From positions 1 to 47,906 of the forward strand of contig DAHWUG010000004.1 of the NCBI GenBank assembly GCA_027334715.1: a stretch of 47,906 nucleotides of DNA. Reading direction: 5' to 3'. Positions 14,735 to 23,073 of this stretch are shown piece by piece; positions within the stretch are counted from its first letter, which is position 1; the number at the start of each line of letters is the position of its first letter. Position numbers and translations under genes: made by a program. Below the pieces are notes generated by a model, which was not told the origin of the DNA, searched no databases, and worked only from the letters and a program-made list of their open reading frames with translations. Source of the stretch: Nanobdellota archaeon (GTDB lineage Archaea > Nanobdellota > Nanobdellia > Pacearchaeales > GW2011-AR1).

Positions 14735-15307
14735 TTACTTTTTGCTGTTTTTTATTAGTATGATTAATAATACAATTAACTCAATAACTAAAAAAAACAT
14801 CAAGAATAACAAAAGAGGGTATGCCGTAAGCCCCTTATTTAAAGTATCAACATTTATTACATTACCTATAATTAGATTATGATATCTATACCCATTATCT
14901 CTTAAATTAAGATAAATCCATGCTCCTATCCCATAATTTGTATTTTCTATTCTATAAAACAATGCACCATAATACTCTCCAGACTCATTTCCCCTGATGC
15001 ATACCTTATATCTTCCAGGTCCTGTTTCCTGGGGATATGTGGCTTCAAGGCTAATTGTATTAGAATGAATTAAATAGTTTGGAATAATTTTTGTATTGTT
15101 TTCTGACCATAAGATAGTGCCATTAAAAATGAGCTCTTTACTTCCAATCAATGAGAAATTCCTGCAAATGTCCTCACCTATACTTCCTTCAAAATTCATT
15201 GTATCTGGAGATATGCCAAATTCAATGGCGGAAGAAAAATCAGCCAAAAAAATGACAAAAGACAAAATTATCAAGGAGGCTATATAAAAAACACTTGATT
15301 CTTTCAT
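14735..15307 (-). CDS. Secreted membrane-anchored protein, beta-rich, unknown function
   Basis: 190 residues. A signal peptide (about 1-27), an extracellular domain opening with IEFGISPDTMNFEGSIGEDICRNFS, and a C-terminal membrane helix (about 163-185) followed by a short basic tail. The two cysteines could form a disulfide. Sequons NFS, NGT, NNT and NES make it a possible AglB substrate. The overall design recalls DUF916-like surface proteins, but that is a resemblance only. It lies just downstream of another small secreted protein, with a TATA-like GTTTATAACT about 27 bases before its ATG. Confidence 0.68.
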   Translation of the reverse strand: MKESSVFYIASLIILSFVIFLADFSSAIEFGISPDTMNFEGSIGEDICRNFSLIGSKELIFNGTILWSENNTKIIPNYLIHSNTISLEATYPQETGPGRYKVCIRGNESGEYYGALFYRIENTNYGIGAWIYLNLRDNGYRYHNLIIGNVINVDTLNKGLTAYPLLLFLMFFLVIELIVLLIILIKNSKK

Positions 15308-15366
15308 TTAAAATAGGCTACGCAACCTGTTTATAACTATTTATGTTCTTATTTGAATAGAAAAAT

Positions 15367-15900
15367 TTATCCAGGCATTACCCAGATTGTAAGTTGTGTC
15401 GTTAGGCTCTCATTTCCGTTAATTGTCTGATTGTAATTTTTAAGATTTAGCCTTACACATGAATAATCGCTTTTGCTGCTACCATAACTGTCTGGTCTGT
15501 CAATGCTAAGACCTGTCCAACTTAGTATGCTATGCCAGGAAGTTGATGTTGATGAACAGCTTGCTGTATTAAACTCCAGATTTTTAAAAATAGGATTTAC
15601 GTTAGAGCTTAATGTCGGGGTTATACTTATTTTTAAGTCACCCTTATTGATAAAAGTTATATTTGCCGGATTATCGAGATTAAGCGCATCTGTTGCATAT
15701 CCCTTGGTTATTTTTCCAAGGTACACTGAAGAAGGAATTATCTCAATCTGCACTGTAGGCTCGATAATATCAACAGAAACATTAAGTGTTGAATTGCTAT
15801 AGACGTCCGCAGAAACATCATAGTCAAAACCATACAAAAACAAGAAAGCAATTAACAAAAAAATGACATTCATCCTCGGCATGCTTATATCAGCATCCAT
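15367..15900 (-). CDS. Small secreted protein, unknown function
   Basis: 177 residues from ATG 15900, which suits a TATA-like CTTTTAATAC about 25 bases upstream; starts at 15906, 15882 and 15873 are also possible. A hydrophobic signal sequence (MNVIFLLIAFLFLYGF) is followed by a beta-rich domain with Ser/Asn-rich strands, two cysteines, and no C-terminal membrane helix. Sequons NST, NVS, NIT, NQT and NES. It precedes a membrane-anchored secreted protein on the same strand, so the two may act together at the cell surface. Confidence 0.65.
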   Translation of the reverse strand: MDADISMPRMNVIFLLIAFLFLYGFDYDVSADVYSNSTLNVSVDIIEPTVQIEIIPSSVYLGKITKGYATDALNLDNPANITFINKGDLKISITPTLSSNVNPIFKNLEFNTASCSSTSTSWHSILSWTGLSIDRPDSYGSSKSDYSCVRLNLKNYNQTINGNESLTTQLTIWVMPG

Positions 15901-16004
15901 TACCATTCTTAGGCTTTGCTCTTTTAATACTTTTCCGTGTTATACATGATTAATCCAAACTTTCTATTCACAAAGAATAAAAACAATCTTTAATTCTTTT
16001 TTAA

Positions 16005-17372
16005 ATGCCTGAACAAAATATCATTAAGGAAGAATCAGACTTAAGCATGATATTGAGAAAGCTGAGAAAAAGAGATTTCTCAGGCAACAGTGGTATAGCA
16101 ATAAAGAATTCAATTTACCAGTTCTCAACACAGTTTACACAAAGGGCAGGCTCAATAATACTTACCATTATTCTCGCAAGGATTTTGATGCCAGAACTTT
16201 TTGGCTTATACAATCTTGCTTTAGCAACGATAATTGTATTCACAACAATCTCTGAGTTTGGCGTAGGTACAACCCTCATAACTTTTCTTTCAAAAAGCCT
16301 CGAAAGGAAAAATAAGAATCTTGCAAAGTCATTCTTTAATCATCTAAAAAAAATAAAGATAGTCCTTGTAGGGTTATCTGTTTTAATCCTTCTTGCATCT
16401 ACCCATTTTATAGCAGACATCTATTATCAAAAGCCGATATTCCTAGCTTTAATTGCTGGCTCTCTTTACATTATCTTTTTGGGAATAGTGTCATTTATTC
16501 AGTCAACTCTTCAAGCTTTTAATAACTTTAAAGGAATTTTTTACAATGAGATTGTCTTTGAAATTTCGAGAGTTATTTTGATCCCTCTTGCTGCGATACT
16601 TGCACTGAAATCTGCAATGTCAAATGAGAATATTCTTTTCTATATTTTTGTTGCTTTTGGATTATCTTACTTTATTGCTTCTATTTTCATAATCTACTTC
16701 CCATACAGAAAAACAAACATGCTGGCAAAATCAGGTCAAGAGTTGGATAAAAGGCATAAAAAAGAAGTCAACAAATTTTTTATAGGTGCTTCAACACTTA
16801 TTCTCTCAGGAATATTTTTTGGCTACATTGATAAAATAATACTTGGAAGATACGTCGCCGGGGAATTTATTGGTTATTACTCTGCCGCATTCAACCTTGT
16901 AGGGGCATTGTCTGCAGTTATCGGTTTCAGTTCTGTTTTGCTTCCTATTTTTAGCAGGCTAAAAAATGACCAGCTTGAAAGGGGAATGAAAAAAACAGTG
17001 AGACTAATCTTTTTAATCAGCGCAATCGCATTTTTATTCACTTTACTTCTTTCTTCATATATTATACTAATATTATACGGTTCTGCATACAATCCAGCTG
17101 TAGGCATGCTCATGGTTTATTCAATGCTTATTTTGATACTCCCATTAACAGGGGTTTACAGTGTCTATTTCATGTCTAGGGAAAAGCCACAGGTTCTTAC
17201 GATACTTTTGGTTGCTTCAACAGCGATAAATATAATCCTTAATTACTTTCTTGTGACTTACTTGTTGAGATTTGGGGATCTTATTGCTACTTATGGGGCA
17301 ATTATTGCGGTTGTCATAAGCAATCTGATTTATCTTTTAGGAATGATAGTCTGGAGAAAGAGAATTAAATAG
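16005..17372 (+). CDS. Lipid-linked oligosaccharide flippase (Wzx/MOP superfamily)
   Basis: 455 residues, 12 or more membrane helices, starting with a soluble N-terminus of ~30 residues then NSIYQFSTQFTQRAGSIILTIILARILMPELFGLYNLALA, the usual Wzx first-helix pattern. Cytoplasmic loops are basic. The family moves lipid-linked glycans across the membrane. As the first gene of the glycan island it is likely to flip the product of the neighbouring glycosyltransferases toward AglB. Converging with the small frameshifted gene at its 3' end (8-base overlap). Confidence 0.88.
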   Translation: MPEQNIIKEESDLSMILRKLRKRDFSGNSGIAIKNSIYQFSTQFTQRAGSIILTIILARILMPELFGLYNLALATIIVFTTISEFGVGTTLITFLSKSLERKNKNLAKSFFNHLKKIKIVLVGLSVLILLASTHFIADIYYQKPIFLALIAGSLYIIFLGIVSFIQSTLQAFNNFKGIFYNEIVFEISRVILIPLAAILALKSAMSNENILFYIFVAFGLSYFIASIFIIYFPYRKTNMLAKSGQELDKRHKKEVNKFFIGASTLILSGIFFGYIDKIILGRYVAGEFIGYYSAAFNLVGALSAVIGFSSVLLPIFSRLKNDQLERGMKKTVRLIFLISAIAFLFTLLLSSYIILILYGSAYNPAVGMLMVYSMLILILPLTGVYSVYFMSREKPQVLTILLVASTAINIILNYFLVTYLLRFGDLIATYGAIIAVVISNLIYLLGMIVWRKRIK

Positions 17373-17579
17373 CAATGTAATTTTCTGAATCTATTTTCTT
17401 AATTTTGTATTTTAAAGGATCTAATATATTTCTGCATTTGTCAAGATATTTTTCATTCCATTGTTCACGAAAAGAACTTCCTACACAATTTTTCTCATGA
17501 ATCTTATTCTTGCAAGGATTGCTCCTATTATTAATGCAATTCCTCCAAGAAACCAAAGAAATCCTTCAATTATGCTCAT
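17365..17579 (-). pseudogene. Probable frameshifted small membrane-protein gene
   Basis: From ATG 17579 a 32-residue protein reads through one hydrophobic helix (FLWFLGGIALIIGAILA) and stops at 17481-17483. The ATG overlaps the stop of the preceding methyltransferase gene as ATGA, the usual coupling. A different frame over 17365-17500 reads on as NCVGSSFREQWNEKYLDKC and then ILDPLKYKIKKIDSEN. Adding one A to the A5 run near 17488-17492 would join both into about 71 residues: one helix plus a charged tail. This could be a real frameshift, a sequencing error, or two unrelated frames. Confidence 0.45.
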
Positions 17580-18118
17580 TTTTCCCCCTTTATTTGTATT
17601 TCGCTGAAACCCATCCTTCTTACGGGATAAAGAGATGTAAAAATGAAATTTATGACAAGAACTGCTTTTCCTTTCCATCCAAGATTTTTCCCTTTGGCAT
17701 TATCATAAGACTGCCTTATCTTTATATTCTTAAAACCAGCATCTTCAAAATAATTCTTTAAATGATGGTCAGTAAACAATCCAAAATGCCTGTCCTTGTC
17801 TCCATATTCAGATACAGATTCGTATCTTCCTGTATGCGTTTTATTGTCTAAAGCATAATACCAATAACCTGCATTGTCTGTCTTCAAATCCAATATCCCT
17901 CCTTTCTTCAAAACTCTAAATGCCTCCTTCAATGCATGTTCATGATTTTTAAGATGTTCAAAGACAAAATACATTCTTACTTCATCAAAGGCATTATCAG
18001 GATAAGGAAACTTTTCTGAATCTATCAAGCATTTCTTGACTTCCTTTCTTTGCGGATAAAGGTCTATGAAGTCTGTTCCATAGGTGTCATTTCCACAGCC
18101 TACATTAAGTATTTTCAT
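17576..18118 (-). CDS. Class I SAM-dependent methyltransferase (type 11)
   Basis: 180 residues from ATG 18118, chosen because MKILNVGCGND is the natural start of the fold; earlier ATGs lie deep in the preceding gene. Motif I NVGCGND (residues 4-10), acidic FIDLYP, motif near FDEVRMYFVFEHL and the GGILDLKTDN strand are visible. It probably methylates a sugar or lipid-linked intermediate in glycan synthesis. It overlaps the upstream glycosyltransferase by 14 bases and the small membrane gene by ATGA. Confidence 0.85.
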   Translation of the reverse strand: MKILNVGCGNDTYGTDFIDLYPQRKEVKKCLIDSEKFPYPDNAFDEVRMYFVFEHLKNHEHALKEAFRVLKKGGILDLKTDNAGYWYYALDNKTHTGRYESVSEYGDKDRHFGLFTDHHLKNYFEDAGFKNIKIRQSYDNAKGKNLGWKGKAVLVINFIFTSLYPVRRMGFSEIQIKGEK

Positions 18119-18944
18119 TGAAAACCCCCTCCAGTTTATCCACATAAGCATTCCAGGAAAAATCTTTGCTGATTTTTTTATCTGCCATTATCTTTCCGTT
18201 TTTTAATGAGTCTTCTATGCTTTTAAAATCTTCCACGTGATTTATATCAAGATAAGGTCCGATGCCATTATTATTCCCAATTATCCTTTGAACTCCGCAT
18301 GACATGGCTTCAATCCATGTTATGTTGAATCCTGCAAAGGTTTCTGGCAGGCTTATGAAGGTTTCTATTTTATTATAAAACCTGACAAGCTCTTTCTGTG
18401 AAAGGGAAAGATTTGTATCCACCATCTTAAGCCCTGCTTTTTCAACTGCAATTTTTATCTTGTCATAATTATAGTTGTCATTGTGCCAGTTTGCAAAGCC
18501 AACTGTTCCTTTCTCCCTTTTTAGATTAAGATTCTTGAAAACATTTTTATCAACGCCCGCATAAACTAATGTTGATTTTGGAAATTGCTTTTTCTGCAAG
18601 GGATGAATTACAAACAAATGCTTTCCCATTATCCTGCCTACTACACCCTGCAGTAACTTTCCGATTTTATGGGTTTCAAATCCCTGGAAGCTGCAATAGT
18701 GATTCCTAAATCCAAGAAATGGCAAAGCACAACTCCAATCCTGGGTGTAAAGAATGTCGTAATCTCTTTTTTTGACTTCCCTTCTCAATTTAAAGAAAGA
18801 ATCTTTTAAAGAATAGGATTTCAAATCATCTTCTCTTGAAATTACTTCAACTTCATTTCCTGCTTTTTCAAGGAGAGGTTTTATTGATTCAATTATTCTT
18901 CCTACTCCCCCTTTCCAACGAATTAATACAATAAGTATTTTCAT
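18105..18944 (-). CDS. Glycosyltransferase, GT4-like (GT-B fold)
   Basis: 279 residues, shorter than a typical GT4 enzyme (about 350-400). The N-terminal Rossmann half has IRWKGGVGRIIESIKPLLEKAG. The C-terminal half has VGFANWHND and SLPETFAGFNITWIEAMSCGV, with the EAMSCG nucleotide-sugar motif. It probably transfers a sugar to a lipid-linked glycan. It lies 3 bases after the nucleotidyltransferase, forming a nucleotidyltransferase-GT-methyltransferase operon. Confidence 0.82.
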   Translation of the reverse strand: MKILIVLIRWKGGVGRIIESIKPLLEKAGNEVEVISREDDLKSYSLKDSFFKLRREVKKRDYDILYTQDWSCALPFLGFRNHYCSFQGFETHKIGKLLQGVVGRIMGKHLFVIHPLQKKQFPKSTLVYAGVDKNVFKNLNLKREKGTVGFANWHNDNYNYDKIKIAVEKAGLKMVDTNLSLSQKELVRFYNKIETFISLPETFAGFNITWIEAMSCGVQRIIGNNNGIGPYLDINHVEDFKSIEDSLKNGKIMADKKISKDFSWNAYVDKLEGVFNENT

Positions 18945-18947
18945 TTT

Positions 18948-19655
18948 TTAATTGCCTAGATCATACCTGCTTAAAAATTCTTCAGCTTTTTTTAGCTCTT
19001 TCTTGTCATTTACAGTCATCCATTCACCGTCATAATAAAAAGAATTAAGTTTCCTTTCTTCAGCCAGCCTTCTAAATGTGTTTTCCTCAATATTTCCTCC
19101 ATGAAGGTATCCTGTAATTTCACGATTAAAAACATAGATTCCAGAATTCATTAGAACATTTGGCACAGACCATTTTTCATGAATTTTTGTTATCTTATTC
19201 TGGATATCTGTTTCAATAATCCCAAAATTGGTTCTTAGTCTTATAGTAGTTAATGTAGCAATTGCTCCGCTTCGTAAATGGGAGTTTGTCAGCCCCTCAA
19301 GTTGCAAATCTGTTAATTGGTCACCATTCATCGCATAAAAGTTTTCATCTGGAATTTTTGACTGTTCTATTGCAGCTTTGAAAGCATCTTCTGTTCCTCC
19401 ATTTTCATCATGACATGTATATGAAATATTAACACCAAACCTATTGCCATTGCCAAGATAATCTATAATTTTCTCTTTTTTATAGGCAACACCAATAACC
19501 AGATTTTTAACTTCATTTTTCTTTAGCCATCTTACTACTCGCGCAATTAATGGAACTCCTCCAACAGAAACCATTGGCTTCGGTATATCTTCTGTTCTTT
19601 CTTCAAGTCTTGTTCCTTTCCCTCCTGCAATTATTATAGCAGTTTCTAACGCCAT
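18948..19655 (-). CDS. Sugar-1-phosphate nucleotidyltransferase
   Basis: 235 residues. IIAGGKGTRLEERTEDIPKP (residues 7-26) is the nucleotide-binding loop, GGTEDAF the base-binding region and MNGDQLTD the metal-binding acid pair. The family (COG1208, NTP_transferase) makes NDP-sugars such as GDP-mannose or dTDP-glucose; sugar and nucleotide cannot be told apart here. It supplies donors for the glycosyltransferases next to it. A TATA-like ATTTAAAAAT lies 25 bases before the ATG, divergent from the epimerase gene. Confidence 0.88.
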   Translation of the reverse strand: MALETAIIIAGGKGTRLEERTEDIPKPMVSVGGVPLIARVVRWLKKNEVKNLVIGVAYKKEKIIDYLGNGNRFGVNISYTCHDENGGTEDAFKAAIEQSKIPDENFYAMNGDQLTDLQLEGLTNSHLRSGAIATLTTIRLRTNFGIIETDIQNKITKIHEKWSVPNVLMNSGIYVFNREITGYLHGGNIEENTFRRLAEERKLNSFYYDGEWMTVNDKKELKKAEEFLSRYDLGN

Positions 19656-19675
19656 TTTTTCTTAAAAAATATGCA

Positions 19676-19685
19676 ATTTAAAAAT
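19676..19685 (-). promoter_or_regulatory. TATA-like promoter of the nucleotidyltransferase operon
   Basis: ATTTAAAAAT on the + strand is centred 25 bases before ATG 19655. Paired with an opposite-facing box at 19708-19717 in an 82-base divergent region. Confidence 0.5.
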
Positions 19686-19707
19686 ATATGTATAATACCT
19701 TAATAAA

Positions 19708-19717
19708 ACTTATAAAC
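19708..19717 (+). promoter_or_regulatory. TATA-like promoter of the epimerase-glycosyltransferase pair
   Basis: ACTTATAAAC is centred 25 bases before ATG 19738, fitting a leaderless transcript of the epimerase/dehydratase gene. Confidence 0.55.
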
Positions 19718-19737
19718 GATCTTTCTATTCAAAAATC

Positions 19738-20697
19738 ATGAGAACTCTTGTTACAGGAATAACTGGTTTTATCGGAAGCAATCTTGCGCGGAAATTGCTG
19801 GAAGATGAGCATGAAGTTACAGGTCTTATCCAGCCAGTAATAAGCAGGGATTTTAGGTCAATTGAGGGTATAAAACAGCATGTTAAGATTTTATACTGTG
19901 ACATTAAAGATTACTCCTCTGTAAGAGATTCTTTAAGAAGAGCAAATCCGGACGCTGTTTTTCACTTAGCATCTCTTTCACCTGTAAGGCTCAGCTTCGA
20001 ACACCCTTTGGAAGTCCAGAAAACAAATGTTCTAGGAACAGTTAATATTGCAGAAGCAGTCCGTGATTTATATGGTTCAGAGAATACAAGGCTTATCGCA
20101 GCTTCAACTGCAGAAGTTTATGGGATTCAACCTGCTGGAACTCCATTCACAGAAGACTTAAGGCTTGAGCCCTCAAGTCCTTATGCAGTAAGCAAGGCCC
20201 ATTTAGATATGTACCTTAGGATGTTGAACCAAGTTTATGGTTCAAATGTTGTTGTTATGAGAAATTCTAATACATTCGGAAGAAAACATGATGCAGGATT
20301 TTTCACAGAATATCTTATCACAGAAATGTTAAGTGGCAACGATATATACATAGGCGCTCCTGATTCTATAAGGGACTATATGTATGTTGATGATCATGTG
20401 CAAGGGTACATGCGTGCCATGCAAACTGATGAAGCTAAAGGCCAAGTTTTCAACGTTGGAGGAGAAGTAGGATACACCAATAGAGAATGGGCAATAAAAA
20501 TTGCTGGCTTGCTTAATTTTCCATTGAATAAGTTGCATCTTGGCGAATATCCTCCCGGATATCCAAAAAGACCGATAACCTCAGATCAGCCTTACCTTGT
20601 TCTTGACGCATCCAAGGCAAAAAGAGTTCTTGGCTGGAAACAGACAGTACCTCTTGAAGAAGGTTTAATAAGAACAATTAACTTTTGGAAAAAATGA
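19738..20697 (+). CDS. NAD-dependent sugar epimerase/dehydratase (extended SDR)
   Basis: 319 residues. Rossmann GITGFIGSNLAR (7-18), the STAEVYG strand with the catalytic Ser/Thr, SPYAVSKAHLD with Tyr-x3-Lys, then MRNSNTFGRKH and RDYMYVDDHVQGY. These are the features of UDP-glucose/GlcNAc 4-epimerases and GDP-mannose or dTDP-glucose 4,6-dehydratases. Sequence alone does not separate these. It makes a modified NDP-sugar for the island and overlaps the following glycosyltransferase by 4 bases. Confidence 0.9.
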   Translation: MRTLVTGITGFIGSNLARKLLEDEHEVTGLIQPVISRDFRSIEGIKQHVKILYCDIKDYSSVRDSLRRANPDAVFHLASLSPVRLSFEHPLEVQKTNVLGTVNIAEAVRDLYGSENTRLIAASTAEVYGIQPAGTPFTEDLRLEPSSPYAVSKAHLDMYLRMLNQVYGSNVVVMRNSNTFGRKHDAGFFTEYLITEMLSGNDIYIGAPDSIRDYMYVDDHVQGYMRAMQTDEAKGQVFNVGGEVGYTNREWAIKIAGLLNFPLNKLHLGEYPPGYPKRPITSDQPYLVLDASKAKRVLGWKQTVPLEEGLIRTINFWKK

Positions 20698-21794
20698 AAG
20701 TTGCAATGCTTTCTCCATCAAGGGAATCTGAAAAAGCTATTTCAGGATATTCTTCCTATCTTGTTAATTCACTAAATAACAACAATGCCAATGTAAAATA
20801 CATTCCTTATGATGCAGGCTCTCTAAAATCTTTTTTCAAGGTATTAAACAAAATTGAAAAATGTGATGCGGTTCATATACAGCATGAGTATAATCTATTT
20901 GGGTATTATGGCCTCCCCTTTTTCTTTATTCACCCTTTTCTTAAATTAATTAAGAAAAAGAAGATTGTGACAACCATGCATACTGTTCTTTCCCAGAAGG
21001 AGAAATTTAAGGATAATCCCTTAAAAACAGTATTAAGAAAAATTCTTTATTTTACCCAGAATAGAGTAATAAACTGGACTTCAGATAAGATCATTGTTCA
21101 TGCAGATTTTTTCAGAGACATCCTTGAAAAAGAGTATAATATCAAAAAAGAAAAAATAGTTGTGCTCCCCCAGGGCGTAATTGACAACATTAAAATAACT
21201 CCAAAAAGCAAAGCTAAAAAAGAGCTGAATCTGTCAGGAAAGGTATACTTAATTATTGGTAATCTTGTGCCCGATCATGGAGCAGATATTATCTTAAAAG
21301 AAGCAAATAAGATAGGCAAAACGATTCTTGTTGTTGCAAATCCCAATGCTGTAAATGACAGAAAACAAAAAAGGCTTGCAGATTACATAAATTACTGTAT
21401 GAGACATGTTAAAGAAAAGGGCTTTTCAAAATACGTGAGATTTGACATAAAACCTATCAGTGATGTAAGACCTAGATGGTGGCTTTATTTCTCAGCTGCA
21501 GATCTTGTATTGCAACCTTACAAAGGAGGAGTAGGAAGTGGGATTTTTACCCATGCAATGGCAACTAGAACTCCTGTAATAGCAAGTAATATCTCTTTCT
21601 TCAGAGAGATTTCAAAAAAATACGGGTGCATAAAAATATCAAAAACTGAAGAAGATTACCCAAAAGTGATAAAGGAAGCAATGAAAAAAGAAAACTACCA
21701 AAAAATGGTAAGTGAATGTGGCAAATACTCAAAAGAGAATAGCTGGAGCAACGTTTCTAAGAAGTACATTAAGATTTATTCAACCCTAAACTGA
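20694..21794 (+). CDS. Glycosyltransferase family 4
   Basis: 366 residues from ATG 20694, which overlaps the epimerase stop as ATGA and gives MKVAMLSPSRESEK, a normal GT-B start. The N-half has YSSYLVNSLN and VHIQHEYNLFGYYG. The C-half has VLPQGVIDNIKI, YLIIGNLVPDHGADII and LQPYKGGVGSGIFTHAMATRTPVIAS. Probably adds a sugar in surface-glycan synthesis. It converges with the methyltransferase gene, 19-base overlap of the 3' ends. Confidence 0.87.
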   Translation: MKVAMLSPSRESEKAISGYSSYLVNSLNNNNANVKYIPYDAGSLKSFFKVLNKIEKCDAVHIQHEYNLFGYYGLPFFFIHPFLKLIKKKKIVTTMHTVLSQKEKFKDNPLKTVLRKILYFTQNRVINWTSDKIIVHADFFRDILEKEYNIKKEKIVVLPQGVIDNIKITPKSKAKKELNLSGKVYLIIGNLVPDHGADIILKEANKIGKTILVVANPNAVNDRKQKRLADYINYCMRHVKEKGFSKYVRFDIKPISDVRPRWWLYFSAADLVLQPYKGGVGSGIFTHAMATRTPVIASNISFFREISKKYGCIKISKTEEDYPKVIKEAMKKENYQKMVSECGKYSKENSWSNVSKKYIKIYSTLN

Positions 21795-23017
21795 GGAAGA
21801 GCAACGACAAATTTTCCTCCTGATTCATGATAAGCTCTTTCCTGTTTTTTTATTTCATCAAAGAAATGCCAAGTATTAACAAGCAAGTAATCTGGATGAA
21901 TCCTCCTCATTTCTTCTGGTGATACAATAGGAATCATTGAACCAACAGTTTTTTTGCCCCACTTATCAGAATTTTTATCTGCTATTGCAATAATTAACTC
22001 AGGATTTAATCCAAAGTACTGCAGTGCAACATTCCCTCTTGTTGATGCACCGTAAATTCCTATTGTTTTTCCCGTTTCTCTTTCTCCATTTAGGAATTTA
22101 ACTAACTGATTTTTTATGCCAGCTATTCTGAGTGCAAATTCATTGTATGGTTTTAAGGTGTCTAATCCAAGCCCTTTTTCTTTCTCTAAAATATCAGCGA
22201 CTCTTTGCTCTGCATCATCGGAACCCCTTAAAGTGCTTCCAGAATGTTTAACATATGTCCTTATACTCCCTCCATTAATGTTGTTTTGTTCAACATCGAA
22301 GACTTCCAGCCCGTGCCTTTTTAATGTATTTACCAATGAGCCAAGTGAATAATACTCTCTGTGTTCGTGGCATATATTATCAAAAGCATTTTGTTGCAGC
22401 ATAGTTACCAAATAATTTTGTTGTATCATAAAAAGTCCATTTTTGTCAAGAGTTGTAGTTATATCTCTTAAAAATCTATTTGGGTCATCTAAGTCATAGA
22501 ACATTGATATTGCAGTGATTATCTTTGCTTTTTCATCTCCAAACTGGCTTCTAAATGCTTCATGATTAAAAAAATCACCAAATATAAAGTGGCCTTTCGA
22601 CCTTGCTTCTTCTGCCACATTCTTTGATGGCTCAAAACCAACCCCTAGTACATTCTTCCCGTATCTATCCAAAAGTGTGCCATCATTGCATCCAATATCA
22701 ACAACAATATCACTTCCCCCAACTCTTACCAAACTTTGCGCCTTTCCTACTACATCACTTAAATCAGCCCTAATTGTTGAACTAATTCCTGATTTGTACC
22801 AGTATTGGTCATTCCATGTTAAATGAGATGGAGTGTTATGCCTTAATTGTAGTAGATTGCAATCTCCGCATAAGGTAAGTTCTAATGGGATCCTTTGACC
22901 CTGCTCATTTTCAGAGTTTATAAAATTAGTAACATACTGATCACCAAGTGAAATTATTTCTGACAATCTTGGTGATTTACACACTCTGCATTCATCTACT
23001 CTTATACTGTCGGACAT
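21776..23017 (-). CDS. NDP-sugar C-methyltransferase (TylCIII-like)
   Basis: 413 residues with the three-part layout of this family. A zinc-binding N-terminus with CRVC (10-13) and CGDC (50-53), a SAM domain with VVDIGCNDGTLLDRYG near residue 106, and a C-terminal Methyltransf_14 domain with GKTIGIYGASTRGNVALQYFGL. The segment FDNICHEHREYYSLGSL contains the His-Glu-His-Arg catalytic region. Enzymes of this family put a methyl group on C3 of a 4-keto deoxysugar, so branched deoxysugars are probable in the surface glycan. Confidence 0.9.
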   Translation of the reverse strand: MSDSIRVDECRVCKSPRLSEIISLGDQYVTNFINSENEQGQRIPLELTLCGDCNLLQLRHNTPSHLTWNDQYWYKSGISSTIRADLSDVVGKAQSLVRVGGSDIVVDIGCNDGTLLDRYGKNVLGVGFEPSKNVAEEARSKGHFIFGDFFNHEAFRSQFGDEKAKIITAISMFYDLDDPNRFLRDITTTLDKNGLFMIQQNYLVTMLQQNAFDNICHEHREYYSLGSLVNTLKRHGLEVFDVEQNNINGGSIRTYVKHSGSTLRGSDDAEQRVADILEKEKGLGLDTLKPYNEFALRIAGIKNQLVKFLNGERETGKTIGIYGASTRGNVALQYFGLNPELIIAIADKNSDKWGKKTVGSMIPIVSPEEMRRIHPDYLLVNTWHFFDEIKKQERAYHESGGKFVVALPQFRVE

Positions 23018-23037
23018 GGGTATAAATTAAAAATATG

Positions 23038-23048
23038 GTTTATAAGTT
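23038..23048 (-). promoter_or_regulatory. TATA-like promoter of the C-methyltransferase gene
   Basis: GTTTATAAGTT on the + strand (AACTTATAAAC on the coding strand) is centred 26 bases before ATG 23017. Confidence 0.5.
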
Positions 23049-23073
23049 TTTATGTAGTTATTTTCAACTAAAC

